Shown in pieces: positions 10,426 through 19,639 of a DNA stretch of 64,000 bases (its first letter is position 1; every line of letters begins with the position of its first letter). Made by a program: the position numbers and the translations under genes. The notes beneath the pieces were generated by a model. The model saw only the letters and a list, made by a program, of their open reading frames with translations, had not been told where the DNA came from and did no database searches. The DNA comes from Protopterus annectens (Eukaryota > Chordata > Ceratodontiformes > Protopteridae): assembly GCF_019279795.1 (NCBI RefSeq), contig NC_056737.1, positions 1,198,341,475-1,198,405,474 on the forward strand, written 5' to 3'.

Positions 10426-10615
10426 TTTGATAATTTGATCACGTAATATAGACCCTTATAAACTGCTAGCTGTCACATTCATACATGCTCACTCTCTGGC
10501 TGCACTCTCAAAATGGCACTGAAGCTAGTATGTGCTAGCTATTTATATGCACGTGCTGTCCTTGAAATGCTTCTTAAATGTACAGCACACATACACTATT
10601 CTACAGCCTCTCTCT
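10426..10615 (-). mobile_element. Gypsy 3' LTR (partial)
   Basis: This segment aligns with 16430-16624: shared blocks include TATAAACTRCTAGCTRG, GCTCACTCTC, TATATGCACRTGCTGTCCT and TGAAATGCTTCTTAAA. On the minus strand it starts TGTAGAATAG, just after a purine-rich tract. About 70 bp of the LTR's far end, present in the other LTR (16364-16430), is missing here because the L2 fragment begins at this point. Confidence 0.85.
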
Positions 10616-10628
10616 TTGACAAATGGAT
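10616..10628 (-). promoter_or_regulatory. Gypsy polypurine tract
   Basis: On the minus strand AAAGAGAGAGG lies immediately upstream of the 3' LTR start. This is where plus-strand DNA synthesis of an LTR element would be primed. Confidence 0.65.
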
Positions 10629-10746
10629 TATGCATTATTGATGACGTTAATTGACATGCAACCGATACAAAATCAATCTTTGACATTCAATTATACATAA
10701 CTAAATGCATACAGACAATAATGTCCAGGTTGCTGTATATTTCACA

Positions 10747-11050
10747 CTAGGTCTGGAAATACGACCAAATTGTGTGACAGAAATTAGAACTAGGTCTAGC
10801 AACTGGGATTGTCTCTGCTGAATGTTCAACTTTGGAGACATCAGGAACATCATCAGGAACGGAAGTAGGAGTTAAGACACCCTCTGCAACAGGAACATTG
10901 TCTAGATTTCTCTGAAATCTAGAGTCTGTATCACAGGAACAATGCTGCAATATTGATTCTAATACAGGAAGAAGATATCTGTGATTTCTCCTGTACTCCA
11001 CACCCTCAGATTCCACAAAGTAGGATCTCAGCTCGACACACATACCTGTA
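10747..11050 (-). pseudogene. Gypsy pol C-terminal tail
   Basis: A 98-residue frame reads CVELRSYFVESEGVEYRRNH then RYLLPVLE. RSY.V...G..YRRNR is the usual short motif after the integrase core in Gypsy polyproteins. The remaining residues (TSVPDDVPDVSKVEHSAE) are acidic and unconserved. The frame lies between the integrase and the polypurine tract, where the end of pol is expected. Confidence 0.7.
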
Positions 11051-11305
11051 ACTTGACCAATCCGGTCGAAATTTTTCGTTTATATCCTCACTGTCTCCTT
11101 CTTTTGATGCATTAATAAATCTGCTCAATTTATCATAGCTGGACTTCTGGCTTTCTGAATAGTTGGGCTTTGATTGTTCTGTTGTTCTTTGCTTTAGGCC
11201 TCAACAAACTGGAACTGATAGGCAAGTTGTTTTTTCTGGTTTGGCTAGATAGAAGTCTCTGAACAGGCAAGCCAAGTATATTGTCACGGGGTATGTTTCT
11301 GAGAT
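11051..11305 (-). pseudogene. Gypsy pol, degraded stretch after integrase
   Basis: No long open frame remains. By position it should be the integrase C-terminal region, and it sits between two recognisable pol segments. Confidence 0.5.
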
Positions 11306-11950
11306 TAAGTTAATTCAAAAAGACGTTGGTATTATCATGCTTTGACTTCTGTAGTAATTGAGTTGCACTCTGTACTGCATGTTCAGCTAGTCCATTTGAC
11401 TGTGGGTATTCTGGACTACTAGTAACATGTACAAAGTTCCATTTTTTTGCAAATTTCTGAAACAACTGACTGCTAAATTGGGTACCATTGTCAGAAATAA
11501 CTTTGTGTGGACTACCATGGACTGAGAAATGATGTTTCAACTTGGTGATGACAGCAGTGGACATTACGTTAGCTAGTAAATCAATCTCAAAACAGTTTGA
11601 ATATGAGTCTACCAACCCTAAGTAATGCTGATTGTTCCACTGAAATATATCAGTGCTGACCAACATAGTTCAGGAACTTGACTTGGCTGAAGTGGCTCTT
11701 TTTGCAAATGCGGTTTAATACTATTGCATAATGAATAAGAAGAAAGTACTTTATCAATGTCTTTTGCTAGAGAAGGCCAAAATACTAGTCCTCTCGCCCT
11801 TCTTTTAGTAGATTCATAACCTGGCTGACCATGATGCAAAATCTGGATATATTCATGTTGTAAGAAAACAGGGACAACAATTTTAGGACCTTTGAAAATA
11901 ATGCCATCTTCCATCAATATCTCATCTCTGTAAGGAAAATAAGTTTGCAC
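11306..11950 (-). pseudogene. Gypsy integrase
   Basis: Two overlapping frames. The first (11950-11618) holds the zinc-binding N-terminal domain: H and H in LQHEYIQILHHGQPGYE, then KDIDKVLSSYSLCNSIKP, where the first cysteine of the expected C-x2-C pair is a serine. The second (11666-11310) holds the catalytic core: VSTDIFQWNNQHYLGLVDSY (first aspartate), VISDNGTQFSSQLF (second aspartate) and SNGLAEHAVQSA (glutamate). A frameshift separates the two near 11640. All three D,D-35-E residues are readable, but the gene is not continuous. Confidence 0.9.
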
Positions 11951-11987
11951 TTCAGGCGGTACACTAGATTGCTTTGATGGACATCCA

Positions 11988-12240
11988 ACGTTATAGGTTC
12001 ATAGGTAGGTACTAGGCTATCAGCCCTTTGGCCTATAAAAGCCTAGCCAAAAAGGTTCCCTGGCTTTCGCCATCCAAGAAAATTATTTTCCTGTGCCCCT
12101 GTCAAGCAGAGCTGCAAAAGTGATCCCTGGGGTAAATTTTCTATTTCCCATCCAGTTATCAAGATTTTTCTTAAAGAGGGCCAATGGGGAGCTTTGCTTG
12201 ACAAGAATGGGTAGTTTGTTCCAGAGTATGGGACAATTAA
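11988..12240 (-). mobile_element. CR1-like 3' end inserted in Gypsy pol
   Basis: The left edge shows GGTTCATAGGTAGGTACTAG and AAAAGCCTAGCC, the reverse complement of the CR1 3' terminus. Inward, the minus strand reads LIPFNCPILWNKLPILVKQS and FKKNLDNWMGNRKFTPGITF, the CR1 ORF2 C-terminus. It separates the integrase zinc domain from the RNase H end of the Gypsy element. I found no clear target duplication. Confidence 0.88.
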
Positions 12241-12810
12241 ATGGGATCAGTCTTTGTATGATCTTTCAGCTCATGAAGTCTCTTGGTAGAAAAATTACGC
12301 ACTTCCATGACATCAAAGTCAAAATTCTCTGCATTAAGCTGTTCCGTTGCATTTCTGTGGGATCTGGATAAGGTATCAGCCAGATAAAGAAGTTTGCCTT
12401 TTGTATAAACCATTTTGAAGTTGTACTTTTGCAATCTGAGCGTCATTCTTTGTAATCTTGCTCAAGCAGAATGCATAGGCTTCTTTAAAATAGTGACTAG
12501 AGTTTGGTAATCAGTTTCAATCTGAATAACTCGACCATAAATATAATCATAAAACTTTGAACATGTAAATACTGTTGCCAAAAGTTCTTTCTCAATTTGA
12601 GCATATTGCATTTCAGTTTGGGTAATAGTTCTAGATGCATAGGCTTCTGGTCTGACGTCTTGAAAAATAACTGCACCAAGACCAAATTTTGAAGCATCAC
12701 AGGAAAGAGTTTCCAGTTTATTGACATCATAGTATCTTAATGTAGGTGGGGTGGCAATTTTCTGCCTAAGGTCTTCAAATACTCTCTGATGCTGCTCCAA
12801 CCAAGGACAT
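12241..12810 (-). pseudogene. Gypsy RNase H and connection
   Basis: The frame 12800-12462 reads LETLSCDASKFGLGAVIFQD (first RNase H aspartate), AYASRTITQTEMQYAQIEKE (glutamate) and YIYGRVIQIETDYQTLVTIL (DYQTL, where Gypsy elements usually have DHKPL). The next frame (12446-12237) reads MTLRLQKYNFKMVYTKGKLL then LADTLSRSH, the typical end of the RNase H domain. A short frame break lies between the two near 12455. Confidence 0.9.
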
Positions 12811-13700
12811 GTAACATTTTGTGTGTCAGCTCTCTCAAAGGTGCTGCCAGCTCACTAAAGTCTGGTATAAACTTGCCTAAATATTTGACCACACTAAAAA
12901 AACATTGACATTATCTGATTCTGGCATCTCTAGAATGGCTGCTTGTTTGGACAGGTCTGGTCAGAAGCCAGTGCTAGTGAATAAATGACCTACATATGTA
13001 ACTTCTGGTAGTCTGAATTTGCACTTCAGATGATTGAGTTTCAATTCACATGCTCTGTCTAGAACTTTCTTAAGGTTTCTGTCATGCTCTGCTTCACCAT
13101 TGCCTATAACCAATAAATCATCTACTATTATGGCACAAGGATAACCTAAAAAAATTGCTCCATTGCACACTGAGACTTCACTTGCAGAATTTATTCCAAA
13201 TGGCATCCTGAGGAATCTATTTCTTCAAAATGGGGTACTGAAAGTAGTCAGTAGTGAAAAGTTATGATCAAGCATCACTTGACAAAATTAACTTTTTGCA
13301 TTCAAGACAGAAAAACAGTGGCATTTGGTATTAGGGCTGTGACTTCCTCGACTGTACCCATAGGATGCTGCAGTCTCTTTAATGCTTTGTTCATATCGCT
13401 TGGGTCAATACATAGTCTGATTTTTTTCTAGCCTTTTTTGAATGCTGCTACCATGGATGACACCAATTCAGGAGGTTCTGTAACTAGGCAAATTACACCT
13501 TACTGCACCATTTTATCCAACTGAGCTTAGACTTTATTCTGCATAGCTATTGGACCTTTTCTTGCTGACCTGAACACTGGACCTATCTCTGGGTCTAACT
13601 TCATAGAATACAGAACTGGTAGTTTTCCTAACTTGTCATCAAAAACATCAGCATACTCTGAGAAAATAGCTTCAGTAAAATTAGAACTGAGACATGCTTA
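12811..13700 (-). pseudogene. Gypsy reverse transcriptase
   Basis: Read on the minus strand: LDPEIGPVFRSARKGPIAMQ, LVTEPPELVSSMVAAFKKG, then IRLCIDPSDMNKALKR and HPMGTVEEVTALIPNA. The palm region near 13250 is damaged. It continues MPFGINSASEV and, near 13115, the active site IIVDDLLVIGNGEAEHDRNL. Family members usually have PFGI.SASEVFQR..; here the residues after SASEV are shifted and shortened. Both aspartates of the VDD box remain. Stops and frameshifts make it a pseudogene. Confidence 0.88.
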
Positions 13701-13851
13701 TATGATGAACTTCTTTGGTAAAATAAAGCAGATTCATTCTCAAACTGTCTCTGAGACCCAGTAATGACTGGATAGGTCTACGGACTTCATAAAATAGTAA
13801 GATGTAGCAATTCCTAGCCAAATAACATGAAAGCACTACTGAGCCTTCGGT
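13701..13851 (-). pseudogene. Gypsy protease-RT linker
   Basis: Degraded sequence between the protease and RT segments; no motif is readable. Confidence 0.4.
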
Positions 13852-14235
13852 TTAGATTTTTTCACCTCCATAAGCAACAAGTTTCACACAACTGGTCACA
13901 TTAAGTTGCTCAACCGCTCTCACCTTAGCAAATCTGTCTGCAGACATAAAATTACACTTTGAACCAGTGTCTCCTTTGAGCTTGGTGGATTCACCATTGA
14001 TCTGGACAGTACAAAACACTTTGTTCTTTGCCAACAAATTTATTGCATCAATCTTTTCACCAATTACTGATACGTCTATATAGAAAGAAGAGTTGTGGCT
14101 CTTCATATGATCAACTTGCTTTTTTAAGTGACCCTTCTTTATAACTAAGTGAGGTTTACTTGATTTGCAAAACTTTTGAAAATTATTCCATTTTTTTACA
14201 CTTGTGGCATTGCTGACCAAATGCTAAGCACTTTT
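13852..14235 (-). pseudogene. Gypsy aspartic protease
   Basis: The frame reads NGESTKLKGDTGSKCNFMSA, with the retropepsin catalytic triad DTG followed by a conserved cysteine, as in many Gypsy elements. The upstream part (CHKCKKWNNFQKFCKSSKP) is the second half of the gag zinc knuckle. The SINE at 14243-14457 cuts the knuckle in two. Confidence 0.82.
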
Positions 14236-14242
14236 CTCTTTT

Positions 14243-14457
14243 CATAGGTTAGTACTAGGCTAACTGCCCTTGCAAGCCATTGTAAGCCTAGCCAATTGTC
14301 CCTTGTGAGGCTCAAACACTGCACCTTGTCTTTGTAAGGCAAACACCTTAACCACTAGGCCACCCTCCCAACCCATAAATAACCAGCCCTGCCAGGTTTC
14401 AAATCCAGGTTCCTGTGCACTACAGTCACAGTAATATACCACTACACCAAATCAGCT
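14243..14457 (-). mobile_element. Dimeric tRNA-derived SINE with CR1 tail
   Basis: Read on the minus strand there are two tRNA-like heads. The first (about 14457-14388) has A box TGGTGTAGTGG and B box GGATTTGAAACC. The second (about 14372-14300) has A box TGGCCTAGTGG and a decayed B box GTGTTTGAGCC. After them comes GGCTAGGCTTACAATGGC, then GCAGTTAGCCTAGTACTAAC and CTATG, the CR1 3' tail. The second head plus tail matches the single-headed copy at 22471-22600. It lies within the gag zinc-knuckle codons of the Gypsy element. Confidence 0.8.
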
Positions 14458-15290
14458 TTCGCCTCATGATTAGCACCACAATTGTGACGCTTAACAATAA
14501 AGCTTGATTTGGGTTTTGCTGACTCACTCTTGTACTGCACTGAGCATGTCTTTCTCACTAAACTAGTTTTAGAGCTTGCTGGAAACGACAGGTTTTACCT
14601 GACACACCCATAGGGGTTACAGCTGCCATGTGCTTAGGCCTGCTTCTACTAGCCATGTGTTGCATGCTGTCTACATTTGCTCTGGAGCCTGCTGAAACCA
14701 TGCTCTTATCACTTGCAAAAATACTTGTTTGTCTTTCTGTAACTCCATGGATTTGACAAATCTCAATAGTTTTGCTCAGTGTTAAATCACTGTCACAAAG
14801 CAAAATATTTCTTACTGCAGCACTATTAATACCACACACAAGCCTGTCCTTTATCAGCTCATCTTTTGAATCACTAAATCTACATGTTTTAGCTTTGTTT
14901 CTCAAGTCAGTAATATAAGCTGCAAAAGTTTCTCCTTGCTTTTGATCTCTTGGTAAAATAAATGCCTCTCCAATGTAACATTTGTCTGGGGGTTGCACAT
15001 TTCCCTGAATTTGCATCTCAAATACCTGGGGTCTTCCCTTGATTCAACCTGTACAACAATATGTCAGTTTACCCCTTCTCCTTCATATACTGCTGGTGCA
15101 TATACAAATAAACACTCTCTTTCAATGGCCTCTGACCAAGCTAGGTTTAGCAAAATGAATGCCCTGGTGAATGCATCTTTAACAGAATAAGCTGCTTTCA
15201 TAAACATATCATACTTTTGCTCAAATATTCTCCATTTCTCTGCAATATTCCAATCAAACACAAGTGGACTTGGTCAGCGAAATGCCTCTG
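14458..15290 (-). pseudogene. Gypsy gag
   Basis: The frame 15261-15064 reads FDWNIAEKWRIFEQKYDMFM, the capsid N-terminus. The frame 15016-14558 reads PRDQKQGETFAAYITDLRNK, TCRFSDSKDELIKDRLVCGI, the capsid C-terminal region of this type of gag. The nucleocapsid follows: KRHNCGANHE near 14490, where the first cysteine of the zinc knuckle appears to be arginine (CGT), then the SINE, then EKCLAFGQQC. A break separates the two gag frames near 15040. Confidence 0.85.
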
Positions 15291-16341
15291 CAATATTAAC
15301 ACATACTGGAGAAGGCTTTTGCAAGTATGCAAGAACACACACACATATACATATGCCAGAAATTTATGCCAGTACTTGTAACTATGTCCAATAGCACAAC
15401 AAGACTCTGAATAACTGAACTTTGAGAAATAAATCTCCTGGGCAGAAGAATACTCTTGAAATCACTGTTCTGTAAGAAATCACCACTTATCAGTGTAAGA
15501 AACATTTCAAAATAACTGCATTGTGTGAATAAACTGGGCAGAAGGAGCTCAGAGTAAAAAACATTTCAAAGTAACTGCACTTTGTGAATAAACAGTACAC
15601 ATCACACTGAAACTTCCCCAAAATGGCTGTACTTTGCTAAATAACTCCGTACAGTGCATGAAATACTCTGCAATGACGGCACTCTGTGAGTAGACACACC
15701 CAGCACAAGAAACTTTTCGAAACGGCTGTATTTTGACTGCACTTTAAGGAATAGTTGCACTTTGCACACAATAAACTTTGGAATAAAGGCACAGTAATAA
15801 ACGCACACTATAATCACTTTTACACATTTTGATATACTGCAAATAACTCTAGTTATGCCCTGAATAGCTTCAATCAATGCAAAACAGTAGTTTTTGCCAA
15901 AAGACAGTATTTTGGCAAAATACATGCAGTTGCCTTGCTTTACTTATGCTTAATTTGCCCTTTTACCCTTAGTATATTCATTTTGCTCGTTTAATCCTTC
16001 TTCATGCCCATTATACTTTTCTTGTGCTCGTTTTACTCTAAACATGCTCGTTATGTAATTCTGAGGTAATTCCACATCTCTTATGTGCTTTTCTGATAAT
16101 CGTTTTATCAAATATCTCAATTTTAAACATTTTGTTTAATTAATACATGTTTTTGTGCCACTCACTTGCTTAATAATATGTTCTATGCCCTTGTAATGCT
16201 CCATTTTATCTTTTTAATAAAATGAATCATTCGTGCAAGTTTTCATTACCTTTGGTTCATTTCTGGCCCTTTTTTGTACTTGGTTCTCTTAGTTTACCTT
16301 CACTGTTAACTCTGGACTTCATAGCTCTGAAAAGCAGTCTC
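15291..16341 (-). other. Gypsy 5' leader with imperfect internal repeats
   Basis: About 1 kb between gag and the primer-binding site has no gene. In 15471-15780 an AAACATTTC..AACTGCACTTTGTGAATAA phrase recurs about every 50-65 bp in degenerate form, at least five times. The rest is AT-rich. Open frames such as 15925-15602 have no recognisable domain. Confidence 0.55.
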
Positions 16342-16363
16342 TGGAATCCCGGTTCTGACACCA
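16342..16363 (-). promoter_or_regulatory. Gypsy primer-binding site (tRNA-Leu type)
   Basis: On the minus strand TGGTGTCAGAACCGGGATTC lies directly after the 5' LTR. The first 11 bases match the complement of a leucine tRNA 3' end (TGGTGTCAGAA), and GGGATTC also fits; two or three bases between differ. This is where minus-strand cDNA synthesis would start. Confidence 0.8.
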
Positions 16364-16624
16364 TGTCCCTCGTCTGGCCAGGATAAAACAGACAAACTTC
16401 TGTGGGTTCTGTTCAAGTAGCTTTATTATGTACAAACCCATCAGAATTGAGGCTTAATAACTTATTACATAGGTCAACTTATAAACTACTAGCTAGTACA
16501 CTCATACACGCTCACTCTCTTGCTGCACTTTCAAACTAGCACTGAAGCAAGCATGTGCTTGCTACTTATATGCACATGCTGTCCTTGAAATGCTTCTTAA
16601 AGGTACAACACACACTATTTTACA
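16364..16624 (-). mobile_element. Gypsy 5' LTR
   Basis: A 261-bp LTR that on the minus strand begins TGTAAAATAG and ends GGGACA, giving TG...CA termini next to the primer-binding site. Its proximal 190 bp aligns with 10426-10615. The two LTRs differ at many positions, which marks an old insertion. Confidence 0.85.
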
Positions 16625-16754
16625 ACACCCATAACTACTGAACATACAATGATACTTCCTCCCTCAAACAACTCCACTTTAAAACTCTTCCACTTAAAAA
16701 TACGAGTCTCCAACAAAATAACTCAATGCCATTTCTGGGTGTACAACATGCTCC

Positions 16755-17165
16755 AGATTTATTTTATTTATTTATTATTTTACATTTGTTAACCAGGAAA
16801 GTCCGACTGGATACATGTCCATTTTCAGTGGAGGCCCAGGGAGAAAAACTCCAGTTGACAAGTAACTAGGCATACATATAACAAGATAAGGCACACAAAC
16901 AACATCAGCACATAGTAAAAATGCATTGAGATGCAGCTATATATGAAATAATTACATACATTGAAATAATAACATATATTAAGATACAGTTCTACATGAA
17001 ATAGCAGTTAATTTGGATTTATTATACAGTATAAGCAATATTAGGATGTATCAGGATACATAAAGAGTCTTAGGTATATTTCCTGGATAGTTAACATGGT
17101 AAGATTAGTATCAATAGTAGGGTAGTTGAAGGTAGGTAAACAATATTATTGGCAGGGTTAGTGAG
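16755..17165 (-). mobile_element. L2-like LINE 3' untranslated fragment
   Basis: The left end TTTATTTATTATTTTACATT, TTGTTAACCAGGAAAGTCC and TCCATTTTCAGTGGAGGCCC matches the 3' ends at 48713 and 60098. The rest is A/T-rich 3' untranslated sequence. No RT coding is retained. It abuts the PLE start. Confidence 0.8.
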
Positions 17166-17182
17166 GAGTAAATACAGACAAT

Positions 17183-18930
17183 GTGCAAAATATTTACAAA
17201 CAACCTAGTACATTTATACCAATTACTCCACCTGGGGTTCAAAGATTTATTGATATATGTGAAACTACATTCAGAGAAATAAGTGTATCTGATAGCAATG
17301 ATTACTCTTTTTGTAATTTGACTTCAGAAGAGCAGAGAGCTCTGAAAGAATTAAGGAATTTACACTCTCTGGTTATTAAACAAGCAGATAAGGGTGGTGG
17401 TATAGTTCTCTTAGATAAAGAACTATACGTACAACAAATGGAAACACTTTTATTAAACACTGATACATACCAGTGCATTTCTAAACCTGCTGTAAATGCA
17501 ATTATTGATAAAGTTTTGTTTTTCCTCTTTGATCTACTTATTACTGGTTTAATTTATGAACCACTTTTTAAATATTTTAATATTACTAAACCTGTTGTCC
17601 CTAGTATTTATGGTCTACCTAAGGTCCATAAAGATCTTTGCACACCACCAATGCGGCCCATAGTCTCAGGGGCTAGCTGGTGCACTGAACCCCTTTCTAT
17701 ATATGCTGAAGGCAGCCTATGTGGCCTTTTAGAGAATTGTCATACTATACTAAGGGATACCAAGATGTTCTTAACAAGGTTATATAACAGAATGGATAGT
17801 ACTGATATGGATTTAGATTTTGTCTTGGTTACCATGGATATAGAATCACTATTCACCAGCATACCCAATACATGGTGCATTGAAATGACAAGAGAGTTTC
17901 TGACAGTTGACAAGTGTTTTAATAATACCAAAATTCAATTGATTTGCAGTTTACTAGAAATTATCTTGGAAAATAACATTGTTATGTTCCAAGAACAGTT
18001 TTATTACAGAAGGTTGGCGTAGCCATGGGGACTCCCTGTGCCAACAGCTACACCAACCTTGCCTTGGTTTGCTGGGAAGAAGTTAACATTCTATCTGACA
18101 AGAATCCTTTCTTAGGATAAGTACTATGGTATGTACGTTTTGTAGACGATCTCTTCATGTTATGGAAAAGTAATGGTTTGGACTTTACCTCATTTTTACA
18201 ATACCTACACACCACCACTGATTTTTTGAGATTTTCTCACCAGATCTCTGCCATTGACATCTACTTTCTTGATGTACACATTACTAGGTCTAGTTTAAAT
18301 CAGTTAAATGGTACTATTTATTTTAAACCGACTAGAAAGAATACACTTTTACATAAATCCAGCATGCACCCTAGACATATACCTAAGAATGTACTTAAAG
18401 GCCAAGTCTATAGGACCTTAAGACTACATGATAAAGATGAGGCTGCAGAGATTGCACTTAACAGTTTAAAATCTGATTTTCTGGAAAGGGGTTACCATGA
18501 TACTGACATTGATAAGACTATTTCCAATGCTTGGCAAATGAGACATACCAGATGTAGACCATACTTTCAATCTACTAGGAATGATTCTGCTGATAACAAT
18601 GTCGTTCCGACTAGTAATGATTTTAGAGTTGTGTTCCAATTTGCTAGTAACATTAACCAATACACTGATGTTATTAGGAGACATTGGCATCTGTTACAAG
18701 AGGTCCCTAACCTTAATGCCACAATTGCCAATACTCCACGCTTTAGCTTTAGGAACAATAGGTCACTTAAACAGTATCTTTGCAACAGTGAACCACGCAA
18801 CACTACATGCATTTCCACCCGTCACGGCACTTTTCCATGTAGATCATGTAGTGCATGCCCATATATCTACAGTAAAAACATATATATTCATCCAACCAGA
18901 CATTTTAAACTACATTCCAACACTTATTCA
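17183..18930 (+). pseudogene. PLE reverse transcriptase
   Basis: The first frame (17183-18022) contains LVIKQADKGGGIVLLDKELY, PSIYGLPKVHK, MRPIVSGASW and VTMDIESLFTSIP (motif A aspartate). At about 18010 the reading shifts by one base; the new frame continues VAMGTPCANSYTNLAL (motif B) and, after a TAA near 18118, WYVRFVDDLFMLWKSN (motif C, FVDD). Beyond that come FLDVHITRS, GTIYFKPTRKNTLLHKSSMH and HPRHIPKNVLKGQVYRTLRL, typical of the PLE thumb region. The spacing suggests only a single indel and one point nonsense, so decay is moderate. Confidence 0.93.
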
Positions 18931-19290
18931 GATTGCAAGACCACTGACGTCATTTACTTTTGCTTTTTCCAGCAATGTCCTGCCTTCTAAGTTGGCAAAA
19001 CTAATAGTCTTTTTAAAGACAGAATTTTAGAACATATCCGTGATATTAAGAATAGTAAGCAAACAAATGCACTTTCTAACCATGTTATGTGCACAGATTC
19101 TTCTCATTCCTTCAAATTCTTTGTCTTGCAACACATATATAGAAATCTGAGAGGTGGAGATATAGAAAATGTTACAGAGAGCCATGAACAGAAATGGATA
19201 CTGAAACCTAATGCAGAAAGATACCCAGGCCTCAATGGTGCCACCTCTTTGATTCCATTCTTGAAAGCTAGACGCCTTAAACATTGACAA
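18931..19290 (+). pseudogene. PLE GIY-YIG endonuclease domain
   Basis: The domain reads TTDVIYFCFFQQCPAF, a stop (TAA), then VGKTNSLFKDRILEHIRDI and SFKFFVLQHIYRN, ESHEQKWILKPNAERYPGLN. In PLEs the sequence is normally like VIYLI.C..C...YVGKT; here the tyrosine codon of YVGKT is TAA. The conserved arginine of the R.REH motif (KDRILEH) and the downstream glutamate (ESHEQKWI) are kept. The domain nicks target DNA in active elements. Confidence 0.9.
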
Positions 19291-19495
19291 TTTTTATTGT
19301 TCATTTTTATTTTTATTGTTACCTTTATTATATTACATTGTATGCATATGCAAATGTATTTTATGCAGCATTTATTCAGCATTTTATATCTTTTTCATAC
19401 CATTACTATGCTCATGTGGTAACTGTCTCTTTAAATAACTTTTGGTGTATGACATCATTAATTGATGAGATAATTGTTTTTTTACCTATTTAAGC

Positions 19496-19549
19496 AGTGC
19501 TATTCACTTGATCTTTGTCTGATGAAGCAACTATTGATGTGAAAGCGCT
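19496..19549 (+). ncRNA. Hammerhead-ribozyme-like motif in PLE 3' end
   Basis: Core boxes CTGATGA (19519-19525) and GAAA (19541-19544) are intact. AGTGC (19496-19500) can pair with GCGCT (19545-19549), and T19501 with A19544, putting A19502 at the cleavage position. Stem II (19526-19540) and stem I are weak here. PLEs are known to carry hammerhead motifs near their termini; activity of this copy is not implied. Confidence 0.5.
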
Positions 19550-19639
19550 CACCTCTGTCGTTTACTTTTTGTTTTCATTAAACGTTATTGTGTGTTACCT
19601 TGGTGCATTGTGTTTATATTTTTAGAAAATAAATAATCC

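Larger units (their letters stand above)
17166..19625 (+). mobile_element. Penelope-like element (PLE), nearly complete
   Basis: The element carries a PLE-type reverse transcriptase followed by a GIY-YIG endonuclease domain and a 3' end with the CTGATGA...GAAAGCGCTCAC motif. The order and motifs fit endonuclease-bearing Penelope-like elements. It is probably 5'-truncated, since the first residues (MQNIYKQPSTFIPITPPGV) begin close to the start of the usual RT core. One frameshift and at least two stops inactivate it. Confidence 0.93.

Noticed and set aside
14290-14457. Functional tRNA genes suggested by A and B boxes
   Set aside because: No cloverleaf with a plausible anticodon stem and acceptor stem can be closed; the CR1 tail shows these are SINE heads.
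10426-16624. Endogenous retrovirus instead of Gypsy
   Set aside because: There is no envelope-like frame between integrase and the 3' LTR, and the gag and pol motifs fit Gypsy-type retrotransposons.
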